Both the position numbers and the translations under genes were made by a program. DNA of 64,000 nucleotides, taken from contig NC_134419.1 in assembly GCF_030867145.1 (NCBI RefSeq), positions 4,491,501 through 4,555,500 of the forward strand. The letters run 5' to 3'. Shown here in pieces: positions 11,733 to 23,451 of the stretch (positions are counted from its first letter, which is position 1; the number at the start of each line of letters is the position of its first letter). Source of the stretch: Opisthocomus hoazin (Eukaryota > Chordata > Aves > Opisthocomiformes > Opisthocomidae). The notes under the pieces are model-generated. The model had not been told where the DNA came from. It saw only the letters and a program-made list of their open reading frames with translations, and searched no databases.

Positions 11733-14700
11733 ATGAGTTCATCAACCAAGATGGTGCTTCAGTTTTGGCCTGATTTGGTTTCTCTCTTGGAAAAGCTGAA
11801 CGGTCGGACACTCCTGGTAGTCCTGGTCATGTTTCTTTTGATTATTGACCTCATGAAAAAGAGACGTCCCAGAAATTTCCCTCCAGGGCCACAGCTTTTT
11901 CCTCTCGTGGGAACCATTGTGGACTTTAAGCAGCCCCTCCATCTTGCGCTCCAGAAGGTAAGAGCTCCATGGACTTTTCTCCTACTAACAGTATTTTACT
12001 TCTTCAGTGACTTTTGTCACCAACCCTGCAAAGCAAGGGCAGTCTCTGAAGAACTATCTACAAGATAGGACCCTTCTTTGTTTTATCTCTTACTATCACC
12101 TCATCTTCCAGAAGTAGGAAGGTCCAATGGGAAAGGAACCTGTAATGGAGGAAGACCTGCATGTTCCTCATCTTTCTTCCTATCTGACCATGACCATATT
12201 CTGCTGGAGGCCCGGAAGGGTCTCGTGAGGTCTGGGTGAGGCTGGGACAGTGATGCTAAGTGCTGTGTGAGAAGTGAACTGTTTGGACTGTGAGCATCAC
12301 CTCTGGAAATTGTATTGTCCTTGTCTTTGCTCAGAGGCCAACAATTTGCCCCATTACATCCAAAAGAAACCTTTAAGACTCTGAGTTAACCATCCCTATG
12401 GCTTCTTCTGTGTTACAGTAAGAGGCAGTGATTGCTCTGGAAAGGTTTCCAGAGCTTTGCCTCCCACCAAAGCCAACAAAAGAGAGATATGCTTCTCTGA
12501 AAAAGTGGAAGGACAAATTCTGAGTTGCTGGTTGCGAATAGACTTTCTGGTGACTACTTATCTCTTGCTTTTACCTAGCAGGCTGATGCCACCGTATCTA
12601 ACCTGGGTTTTCACAGGCAACTAGCATGGGTGTCCCCTTGGGGAAGGCTAAGGTAGCGTGCTCAGGATATTTTGTCAATACACACAGTTATTATTAATGA
12701 AATTAGTCACATTCATTTACATGTACACAATGACTGAGACATTCATTTGGCCCCAGACCGGTTTCACAAGTCACCGCAGCAGTTCAGGGTGTCCTTTCCT
12801 GTAGACTCATAACAAGAAGAGGATGGCCTGAGGTCCTTGGCAGAGTGGGGCCTGAGAGAGGATATGTCACCCTTTGCTCTTGTACATCAGGGATTTGAAC
12901 GCTGAACAGGAGGCAATAATGCTAGCAAAGTCCATGCAAGGAAAATAGGTATAATTTGGTCATAAAACAATTCAGGCTTAAAATTAGAAGTAGGTTTCTA
13001 TCCATCAGCAGTTAGAATCACCTTCTAAATGGAATAGCTGGAGTAAGAAACCACATACTTTAGACAGCAAGTTGATGAAAGGGATTATTTGCTGTGCTTT
13101 GCCCTCAGCAGCAAGAGCCTGGGCGTGGTGACACAGGTGATGCCTTCATCTCTTGTACCTTTCCTGTGAAGAAGAGGGATGGAGCAGATGCCCACCAGTT
13201 ACAAAGCAAGCAATGTCCTTGTTACAAGTTAAATTAATGCAACTGCCTGGTGAAACCCAGGTCATACCTGTTAACAAATATAAGCAAATGATCTCTCCCA
13301 CACTCTAGCTCTCTAGTATTTTTTATGCTGCCTCCAGCCTTCGTGGAATAGTTTAGGTTGGATGGGACTTGCAGACTTGGTTTTGGGTTTTTCTTAAGTC
13401 TTCTTGCTCCAAGCAGGACTCAATTCAAAGTTAGATGCCATTGTTCGAGGTTTTGTCCAGGTGAGTTTTGAAAACCTCCACCTTCTTGCTCTCAGAGTGT
13501 GATGAACTCTCTTTCAGCTTACTGGTCGGTATGGGAACATCTTCAGCGTGCAGTTTGGAAGTCTGACTTTTGTGGTAGTCAACGGGTACCAGATGGTGAG
13601 AGAAGCACTTGTCCACCAGGCTGAAATATTTGCAGACCGGCCGAATATTCCACTCCTCCAGGAAATATTTAGAGGCTTTGGTAAGCACAGCCACCAGGAT
13701 TGTGGTACAATTTTTTAACCTATTTGCAATGATAACAATTAGAGTGAAAGAAACAGGTTGAACTCAACTCTTGCTAACTGCACCCACAAAAGCTTGCACG
13801 GAGGAAGGCAAGGACTGAATTCAGCCGAGTAATCTCACAGGTGTATGTTTTAATCTCTCTGGGATATAGGGAAGGTGATGATGGGATCAAAGTCAGGTCT
13901 TGGTGAAAGAGGAGAAATAAATGCAAGCTGCCCAGCAATCGATACACTTGAAGAGTTTTCCCTTGCTTTTTATTTCTCCTTTACTTTCTCTCCCCCCGCT
14001 GCATGTAGCTCCAGAGACGGGGTATGGTGCTCCTGCCTGCAGGTCTGCCAACAGCGTGATAGTACTTATAGTATTTTGGCTTACACCTTTTTTTCCCACG
14101 CAAAGTGACAAAGTAGCAGATTAAAGCAAATCCATAGAGCTAGATCTTTAGCATAAGCCAATTATTTTTGAAATTAATTCCCAGGCAAAGCTATAGTTTT
14201 TCAGTGTCTACGGGGTTTGTTTTCTTTGGTTTGGAGTTTTCGTTTGAGACAAATGGCCATTTCTGACTCCTGTCACTCATACATGACCCAGAGTGAGGTT
14301 TGTTCATTTGATTTTCCACTGACAGGGCTCATATCATCAAATGGGCATATATGGAGGCAACAGAGAAAGTTTGCTTCAGCAACACTGAAAAGCATTGCTG
14401 TGAGTTTTGAGGAAAAAGTGCAAGAGGAGAGCCGGTACCTTGTGGAGATGATCGAGGAGGAGAAAGGTGGGTGGTTAAGATACAGCACCATGCCCACAGT
14501 TTCCAGCTATATGAACGATGAGAAGGAAAACTCTTACTCCAACATGGCTCCTAACACACAAAACATTTATTTAATAACTTAAATCTCTATCTTACACTTC
14601 CCAGACTGCGCCTTTTAACACTTCTTTTAGAACTCAGGCCTATTATTTTAGTTCTTCCTTATTAATATTAAGCAAATATATACTAGGTGTTTATTAAAAC

Positions 14701-17700
14701 TTGCATGTTTGTGTGGTTAAGAAAGTCTCTCCTGTATTCTGCAAAGGAATAAATGCAGCTCTCCTGCTGTCAGGCACGTATGCTCAGAGGCTTAGTTAAC
14801 CTTTGCTTGTCCTTGGTTTTGCAAAGTATTTTAAAACTTGTTTAGTCAGGCTTTCCTTTTGTGTTGTGCAGATGAAGCATGTGCCTTGTTCTTTTATGGT
14901 CCAGCTTTTAAGAACTGCCAGAGGGATATTAGTAAGAATAATTTGTATGTTGGTACATGGGTGATGTTGCATTTCAGCTTTAAATAGAAGCAGATGGGGT
15001 TTAGCTAATTCTATGGAGCTATATATAGTAAACAAGAAAGATCTAAATAGGAATTGTGAAATTATATACTGAACTTGCTCCATTTTAATTGCTGTTGCAC
15101 TGAACAGGCCAAATACTTCATGTTGCCAATTGATTATAGTCCTTTATAGTCCTAATCAATAAACTAATTAAGCTGCTGGCTTGGGCCTTTCTTCCCATTA
15201 GTAATGACAAATAGTGATCATGTCCATCACTCTAATATGTGAGCACCAGCCCAGTTTAATTACTTTCTTGAAGAGTGGAGAGATCAGCAGTCCTGTGCAC
15301 AGTGCCTTGCATTTCAAAGTGACGCTCCCCAGCGCAGCGACAGCAGCTCAGGGCTGTACTGGATTCCTTTAGTCCTTTGCATCACGGCAAGTAGCTCTCC
15401 AGGCGGCCTAAGGGTGCCCTAGGAGGTGAGGGTCTCTGCTCAATAGGTCTCCCAAGGACCACAGATGTGAGGAATGTGACACCATGCTTTACTCTTTTAG
15501 GAGCTACATGCATCACATCTATGGACCATACCAGCTATTGCTGGATTTTATAGGCGGCCACAGAGGATTGCAGTCCTCACCCTCTCCCTTCTCTCCCATG
15601 CCACCTGATTTCTTTGTGATGGAGAGTTAAAGGCCAGTGCAAGGAATTTTTGCAGTGCAGTTAGTCCTGAGCTCCCTGCCCTGGGCTAAGCTTTAAGGCA
15701 CCCTCTCCTGCTGTTGAAAATTGGCACCAAAACCATGTTGGAGCACGCAAGCCTGACAGCGATAGCATGGCATGCTCCCAGTCGTTTTCCATGGAAAATG
15801 GTTCAAACCCTGCTTCAGCAGCTCTGTGCTAACACAGGTGTGTGTCAGGAGCCTGGGCTGGAGACAGGAGGGGATGTCCTTGGAGAAAGGATGTTGTGGC
15901 ACACAATGTCCAACCTCCAATGGCATGCTGGAGGTGACAGGCATGGTGTGGACCCCAGGACATGGAGTGAAGCCTTAGCATCACCATGGGCGAAAAGCAG
16001 GTGAGGTCTCACCCCAAATTCACAAGTGTTGATCTGGTAGAGAATGTGGTTTTGAATGAAACTTTAAGGAAAGAAAAGGAAAGCTGTATTTCATTTTGTT
16101 TCCTCCAGGACAACCATTTGACCCTCATTACAAAATAAATAGCGCTGTTTCAAATATCATCTGTTCCATAACTTTTGGGAACCGCTTCGACTACCATGAC
16201 AACCGTTTCCAGGAATTACTGCACTCACTGGCTGAAACGCTGCTGCTCATCGGAAGTTTCTGGGGCCAGGTAAAGCCAGTCGGATGCTTTTCTAGCTTCA
16301 GCTGCACATAAGAGCTCAGAAACTGGAATTTCTAAGGCACTGATGTAATCTGATTTTCCCTGTAGAAAAAGAGTCATGTTGTGAGGGAAACGACCACAAG
16401 TATTGTTTTACATGACACTGGGTTTATACACAAAGATCCATCAGGAAAGCAAGGAAGCAAGTTAAAATTATTGAGGCACATGGAGAAAAAACACTGCAGG
16501 ATTGTGAAACCAATCTTATTCCTGACATAGCTGAAGGGGAAAGGAAAAGCCTTAAAAATATCTGTGCTTCTATAAAAAGAAGAGTCAATTAGTAGCACTC
16601 GGTGAAAATTCCCTTCTTTTCCCCCATCCCTTTCCCAACCAGTTTCTCAAAGAACTTTTATTTATGACAAAACTGTCAGAGTCCAGATTTATAACCCAAG
16701 TAGGCGGATGTGGGGACACAGCTTCTGAATGGCTGCACACCATGAGCCAGGTCTGATCTCAGCCCCCTCCACAGACCCCAACAGGAAGGAGGTCCTCTGC
16801 ATTCACACTGATTTCTGACTGCAGTGACCACATTAGGTGACAGCTTTGGCCACCCAATATTTAAGAACTTTATCAGCAGAAAACATCTGGCCAATTCTCA
16901 TCTTGTTTGTACTTGCTCACATCTGTGTAACTAAACTGACTTTTGTAGCAAAACTGGTTTTTTTTCCCTGGTAGCAAGCAGAGCTAGGAAGTTGTGCTAC
17001 CATCTGAACTGTGATATGTGCTTTTTTTCTAACTCCAGAAATGTTCTTTTGCTCTGTTTGATTTCTCACCAGCTGTATAATGCTTTTCCTTTGGTCATGA
17101 GATGGCTACCAGGACCCTTTAGGAAAATCTTCTGGCACTGGGAGAAACTTCAATATTTTGTGAAGGGAGTGATCGCAAAGCACAAGGAGGATTTGGACCA
17201 GTCTGAGGCAGGAGATTACATTGACTGTTACCTGAAGGAAATAGAAAAAGTAAGCAAGAAATACCTAAAGCTTAACCCAAGAAATGAGCAGACCAGACTC
17301 AAAGCTGTTTTGTCACAGGAGCCCATGCCTCCCGCATTGCCTTCTTCTCCCTACCTCTTCCATGTCAAACTTTTTAGCAACAGCAGGAGCCTGATCACTT
17401 TGAAAACACACAGATCTTTTTTTTTTTCATTTGGAAGTATTTACACTTTGTCTTCTTCCATTTTTCATTCTGTCATGTGGCGTAGGAGGACTCTCGGGAA
17501 ACATGTTCATGTTTCTATGAGAGCTCTCAGGCCTGTGTTTGCTACTGTGAAACTTCACATCTTAAAAAGTTACCTGCTTTCAGAAGTCACTGTACACCAA
17601 ACAGGGTGTCTTTCAAAGCAGTCTGCAGGGCTTGAAATTCAATGAAAGTAAAGGGTAGAAATTTCTAAGTCATGAGGTGATGGATAATAAAATAGCAGTA

Positions 17701-19985
17701 CTCGACTTATGTAAAAATGGTTTTGGATTGGATTCTTGAAAGCACCTCCTCCCTAATAAGCATTTTCATTGCCATGCTTTTCTCCAAGTTTAAGGGTGAC
17801 AGCAGCTCATGTTTCCATGAGGAAAACCTGCTGTGCTCCACCTTGGACCTCTTCTTAACTGGGACTGAGACGACGGCAACCGCCATCCGTTGGGCTCTGC
17901 TCTACATGGCCGCGTACCCCTACATTCAAGGTAGGGCCACTGATGGGACCTTCATTTAGCCCAAAAGCAGATAAGTGAACCTCAGAAAATGGAGCTATTT
18001 CCATCTTTACCACCTGTTGGACATGCCTATGCCCCAGGTTTCTTACTGAGAACCTTCTGAGCACAGGATTTTTTTTCTTTCTGTAGAGAAAGTGCAGCTT
18101 GAAATCGACACTGTGATTGGCCAGTCCCACCAGCCCACCATGGCTGACAAGGAGAACATGCCGTACACCAGCGCAGTGCTGAGCGAGGTCCTGCGGATGG
18201 GCAACGTCGTGCCTCTGGGGGTGCCCAGGATGTCCACCAGCGACACCACCCTGGCCGGCTTCCACCTACCCAAAGTATATGGGGACCACTAGCCCTCCCA
18301 CTGCCCCACCAGAGCAAGGTCTTCATGGCCCAAGTCCCAGGTCTCATCTGGAGGGGAACTGATCAGCAGGATCTTACAGTGATATCACAGTTATATAGAA
18401 AATACAAGCCCTCCTGATGGACGCTGTAGAGTTTTTATGGGTCTTACCTCCTTATGGAGGAGAATTGTGAGAACCTAGAGTATTAGTCATAATTTTAAGT
18501 TTTACAAGGTTTATCCCTTAAATTTTATACAAGAAACCCTCCAGGCATTATGGGAGTAAAGGGCCAAGAAACACAGGAAAGCCAACAGTTTGGGTTTGTT
18601 AACTCCACAGAGTATTAAAAATCGCCTGTTAAAAGTAGCACTTGATAAAAGCCAGGTAATGGGTATTGATGTGTACACACTGTTCTGGCATTATGAAGGC
18701 AAATATGAGATTTAGATATATCTAGACTCTTCCATGTATATGACTGGTTGCGTCAAGGAAAATTAAAAATAAAAAATCTGGGCATTTTGCTCCACACTGA
18801 TTAGTATGTTTTTCTTTTTCTGATGGAAAATGTGGAGATAAACCAGAAGAGGGTTTAAAAAAAGAGCACAATAAAGTGGATCAATTGACAATTATTTAGT
18901 TAAATTGCTTCAAGCTCTTATGGGAACACAGTGTTACTAATTTAAAGTTGGTTTATCTTAACATCACCAGTGACAGCAGCACAAGGTACAGATCAACACT
19001 ATGGTGATATATAGAGGCGCACAGAAGTGAACAATCCTGTAGGCTTTCACCCTCCTTTAATTACATAGCTTAGGAAAAAACATTTTGCCCTTGGAAAAAA
19101 AATGTAGTTCACATTATGTGTGGAACAGAGCTAATAATAAACCAGTCTGACAACACGTCGGCTCTTCTCCGTCACGTAATCGCCCGTTTTCTCCACCTCT
19201 TGCAGGGCACCACCCTGATGACCAGCCTGACTTCGATAATGTTTGACAAAAACGTGTGGGAGACACCAGACACCTTTAATCCAGAACATTTCCTGGAAAA
19301 CGGCCAGTACAGGAGGCGGGAGGCTTTCCTGCCCTTCTCTGCAGGTAGGATGATGGATGGGGAGATGTTTTTCCTCTTTGCAATGCGTTTTTTTTTCCCC
19401 CAAGACACCCCCGCCAGAGCAGGGGGTACCGTTCCTTGTCTGTCTTTCAGCCCATCCCCACAGTGAAAATTCCAGTAACAGTTAATACTGACTGCTCAGA
19501 GCAGGAGTGAAAACAATTTGTTATCATGGGATGAAAAAAATAAGGCTCTTTGCTCTTGCACAAGCTGCAGAAATGTTTTTATTCACTGAGTTTCCCCTTT
19601 TCCTCTATCGGAAGAGCCGTCGCAGTTTGCTCAGCAGTAAACTTCTGGGGAAGGATTCTGCAGAATGTGTGGGTGAACATTGCCACCTAACCTTTCAAGG
19701 AAGAAAAGCTCCTGCAGCCTGTGCAAGGAGATGAGTGCGAGAGGAGCCCGAGGGGTGGCTGATGCTCGCTGGGGACTCGGTGGGCTGATTTTTGCTCCTT
19801 TTCCAGGCAAGCGGGCTTGTCCCGGGGAGCAGCTCGCCAGGACCGAGCTCTTCATCTTCTTCACAGCCCTCCTGCAGAAGTTCACCTTCCGGGCGCCGGC
19901 GGCTGCTGCGCTGACCTTCGCCTTCACGCTCAGCCTCACGCGCTGCCCCAAGCCCTTCCAGATCTGCGCGCTGCCTCGCAACTGA
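11733..19985 (+). CDS. CYP2J: Cytochrome P450 family 2 subfamily J, upstream paralog (intact, 504 aa)
   Basis: This is a microsomal heme monooxygenase of the CYP2J (fatty-acid epoxygenase/hydroxylase-like) subfamily. Nine exons lie at 11733-11957, 13518-13680, 14326-14466, 16109-16269, 17073-17249, 17789-17930, 18087-18274, 19206-19344 and 19807-19985. All have GT/AG borders, and the phases close to 504 codons plus TGA. Visible parts are an N-terminal membrane anchor (about 25-45), a basic then NFPPGP hinge, the C-helix WRQQRKF, the I-helix TGTETT (313-318), ExxR (E370/R373), FNPEHF, and the heme loop FSAGKRACPG with axial Cys450. Oddities: the usual Ala of AGTETT is Thr, the heme loop has FSAG instead of FSIG, and exon 3 is 9 bases shorter than the 150 of its neighbours. 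A second in-frame ATG at 11,751 is an alternative start. It may be the avian CYP2J40-type gene, but this is unconfirmed. A solo LTR lies upstream. Confidence 0.93.
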
Positions 19986-22762
19986 GGCCAGCGTGGGTCC
20001 GTCCCATGCTTCCCCTGTTTCAGCCCTCCACAATTCAGAAAGTGTCCCTTCTCCCATCCACCCCACAGATTTTGGTCCAAAATGCAGGGTTGCAGATGTC
20101 TAGCACGCACCAACGTGGGGGTGGCAGTGGGAAGGGCAGGAGGGCCACATCCTGCACACTGCAATGGGGACTACCCTTGGGGCTCTTCCCTTCACCTCCT
20201 GCCTCCTCCCTTCTGTCAGTTTGGCAAAATGCATGAATTTAAAAGCCTTATTTCCTAATTTCTGCCATTAGCACCTCTCCTACTGCCAGCTGCAAAACCA
20301 TGGACACGCTGGGTCCAGGATGGCTCTTCCATAGGGATACGTCCACCGCCCAGAGCCCATTTAGCAACCCCTAAATCCCAGTGCTGCAGCACCCTGAATG
20401 GCCACAGGCTGTGTTTTCTGAGGTCTCCCTGGTCAGCGGAGGCAGCTGACCTCGGTCATCCAAGCTCTGGGTTCATGCCTCAGTGCCAGTTTGGACTTCC
20501 AGTTGGCCATGGTTGATTCTGAGGCTCTGGTGCCTTGGCCTCAGTTTGCTGTGCGTTCCCAAAACCACCATGTTGCTGCTTTGCAATGGAAATAGAGATC
20601 CTTGCATCAGAGGCATGCAGTTTTTTAATATCATAAGTATATGGAAGCTTTAATTAGGAGGCTACAGGGTGGTAGAAGCAGCTTCTACTGTAGGCCAACC
20701 CAAGCAGGATGGCATGAGGAGCCATGGCTCCAGGACACATGGCTATAAAATTGCAGAATTGCAATTGTATGAAAGGGAAAGGCTTATCCAGAAAGGTTTG
20801 TGGTAGTAAAACACATAACGGGAAAGAAAAGTTTTGAAAAAATTATCGCATGGGATTGCTTAGGAGTAGTTTAGCTGAAGCCCAACAGGACAAGAAGCAG
20901 CAGAGAGTGTCAGAAGGGTCGTGACCCGTGGCAGCTTGCCGCTGGCTGTCGGGAAGGAAACGGCGGCTCAGAGGCTTTGCAGTGGGAAGTCACGAGCTTG
21001 TCTGCTTCCCTTCTGCTTCTGGCAAAGATTTGTGGCCATGCACAACGGGAAGTCCGTAGCATGGGGCCGCGGAGGTGGCTCAGGGTCATGGCACCGCCTG
21101 GGATGGAGACACTGCTTCTGCCCATACCAGCATCTTTTTGGAAGAGTTAATTAAATATCCAACTTGTGGAGAATTTTTCCATTGCGGTAACCAAGCATTC
21201 TCGCTTTGAAATGCAGTCTCCCCTGTGCTTTTCTTAGGAATATAGTCACAGCTAAGATATTTTTTTTTCCTCATCTTTCATAAGTGACTTTTCTATGTGG
21301 ACGCATGTAGGACACTGAGGAGTTAACAGGAAAACAGGATTAAATCAAAGTTCATTTCCACCGGCTTTAGCCTCCATCTCTGGCAATAACCGCTGCGTTA
21401 CAAAGCAATCGCTGTGCAGTGGCAGATTTATGCCGCATGGGAGAGTCCTTTGCACACCACATCCCTGCCACGCCGGGCACACAGGGATTGTGTCGATGAG
21501 CTGCCCTTCTAACTGATCATTTCAATCCTACTGCATTTAATTAATGTTTCACAGTTATAGGCTCCCATGTTTGGGGTTTTTTCTTTTGCTTTCTAAAAGA
21601 GAAAAACATAAAAGATCTGGACTTTATTTCACCTATGAAGTTTTCAGAGCCATTCAGGAATTGATACTGGTTTCTCTCCATTTTTTCTATTCACTCTGGT
21701 GTAGGTCTGGCCTCTGGTGGGTGGCTACAACTTGTATTATTTGCGCTGGCTTAGCAAACAAATGTTGATCTCTTCTCTCTCCCATTTCAAACTTGTATTT
21801 CCCTGTTACTTTAGCGTTTCCTTGCCTATTTATGGAGAGAATAAATGATCAAAATCTTCTTCTTCTCCTTTTTGTTTTTAAATCAGTTTGGGGACACAGC
21901 CCCCCCCATTTTTAAATGTAGTGATCCCATACCATACAGGAGGGAGGCATTAATTTGTTTTATTTTTTTGAATGGAACGTCTCATTTGAGTGAAGGGGAA
22001 GATGAGCATCTCCTTAGGGTCACGCCTACCTGTGTTGAAAAGTGAGATACAAAAAGAGAGATTCCCCTCAAAAACAGTTCTATCCCCCTTAAGATCCCCC
22101 AGAAAACAGTGATTTAACTTCTGCAAATTTCTCAAGGGTGACAGTTAGGCAGTAGCTTTTCTATCGCGTGTGTGGCATTGCTCCAGCTGCTGCTTCGCTG
22201 TGCCTGGTCTTTGGCACTGGACATCCCCAACAGCCATAAATGACGTCCCTGAAAGGCCAAACGAACCCTAATCGTCCTCCGGAGCATGAGGTGGCAGCTG
22301 ACGGCTGTAAACGGGCGCAGAGCCACACAGCAATGGCAATCTGCTGCTGTGAATGCTTCTGCTTCTTTCATAAGAAGACTAAACACATATGTCAAAATTA
22401 AATATGTGGTGTATGTGCATGATCGCTACCTGCCTCAGAGCCACTCTTAGATGAGAAAATTCGGGGCAGACTGTAACCAGTTACCACCGAAGGGCCACAG
22501 TCTGCAGAGCTGGGCATCTCCTTTGGCTTTTCAGCACCTGCCTTAGCTTCGTCGGGCTTTGGGCAAGGCTTCAGCGCAGGCTACGGACTCAAAGGCTGAA
22601 GCAGGTGGGAAGGGATGGCTGGAGGGCTCAGGGCAGGGGCAACTTCATGGCCAGAGTGGGTTGCTTTGCTTGCATCTGTCCGGCGGAGATCAGAAAATGA
22701 CAGTGCTCAGAAACTGCTGCAGATCCCGGAGAGCTGATTTCTTCCAGCACACGTTCTTCTGA
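19986..22762. other. Intergenic DNA between the first CYP2J gene and the triplication
   Basis: No exon, RNA gene or recognisable transposon is seen. The first few hundred bases presumably include the 3'UTR of the upstream P450 gene, but I find no canonical AATAAA close to its stop. The right edge, near 22,763, is the point where homology to the other two repeat units begins. Confidence 0.45.
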
Positions 22763-23451
22763 CGTACTGAAACTTCAAACCGTGAGTCATCTGGCTTGTG
22801 AAAGGATTATGCACCCTTATCTTGGACATCCCCACTAACCTGGAGCTGATCCAAGATTCATTGTACCAGCGAAGAAGCTTCCGCAGACAAGGAAAGCGGA
22901 AGGAGCTCAGAGCGGCTGGAGCCTCCCCGGAACTGTGAAGCTGACGTCGGGACGTGGCACGGTGAGGGCACCATGGGGAGGAGGGAGCGGGGCTCACACC
23001 GAGCCGTGGGCTCACGGGATCGGGACGGCGAGGCTGCTGGGACATTTTAATCCTGGTCCCGCAGAGCTCATTTCCGACCTTTAAACAAGGGTGTGGATCA
23101 CTGGGGTTTTGCAAAGCAGCAGTGGCAGTCAAGAGGGGAAAGGGGCAGCTGGGGCTGTTTTGTTTTGCGTTTGGGTTTTTTTTTAATGAGATCAGAGGAA
23201 ATGTTTGAGTTTAATCAAGAAGGAGGTTAATCGAACGGTCCTTGCTGAGACCTGCAAAAGCAGGACTCCGAACATAGCCTCCAGGCCAGGTCAGCCAAAA
23301 GCCACTCCATGCTGTCTCGTGTCTCTGCCCACAGCTGTGCCAGCACATTGCCCATCTCCCCTCGTCCCTGGGGGCTTTGGTGGTGCCTCGTGAGCTCAGC
23401 CTGCCCTGACCTGCCGCGGGACACACCCCTGTGGAACCCCACCATCCAACC
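22763..23451 (+). promoter_or_regulatory. Duplicated upstream block of CYP2J copy 1
   Basis: About 690 bases conserved in front of all three copies. They include an AP-1 consensus TGAGTCA at 22,783-22,789 and a GC-rich stretch at about 22,920-23,040. The NBRE-like motif TGACCTTT found in copies 2 and 3 reads CGACCTTT here (23,075-23,082), so the AGGTCA half-site is lost. No TATA box is evident. AP-1 control is known for human CYP2J2; its role here is inferred. Confidence 0.45.

Noticed and set aside
15780-15830. tRNA-like GGTTCAAACCC box
   Set aside because: No matching A box, acceptor stem or cloverleaf can be drawn around it. It lies in a P450 intron.
16992-17645. 217-codon open frame covering exon 5 of the upstream CYP2J gene
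   Set aside because: Only 17,073-17,249 is P450-like. The rest is intron on both sides of canonical splice sites, so the length is chance read-through.
19631-20164. 177-codon minus-strand open frame
   Set aside because: It is antisense to the last CYP2J exon and its GC-rich flank, and shows no domain. Similar shadows occur opposite each last exon (for example 27,815-28,270 and 49,366-49,803).
23431-23451. Possible upstream start in frame with CYP2J copy 1
   Set aside because: The codon at 23,431 is GTG, not ATG. The ATG at 23,452 is conserved in all copies, has good context and starts directly at the membrane anchor.
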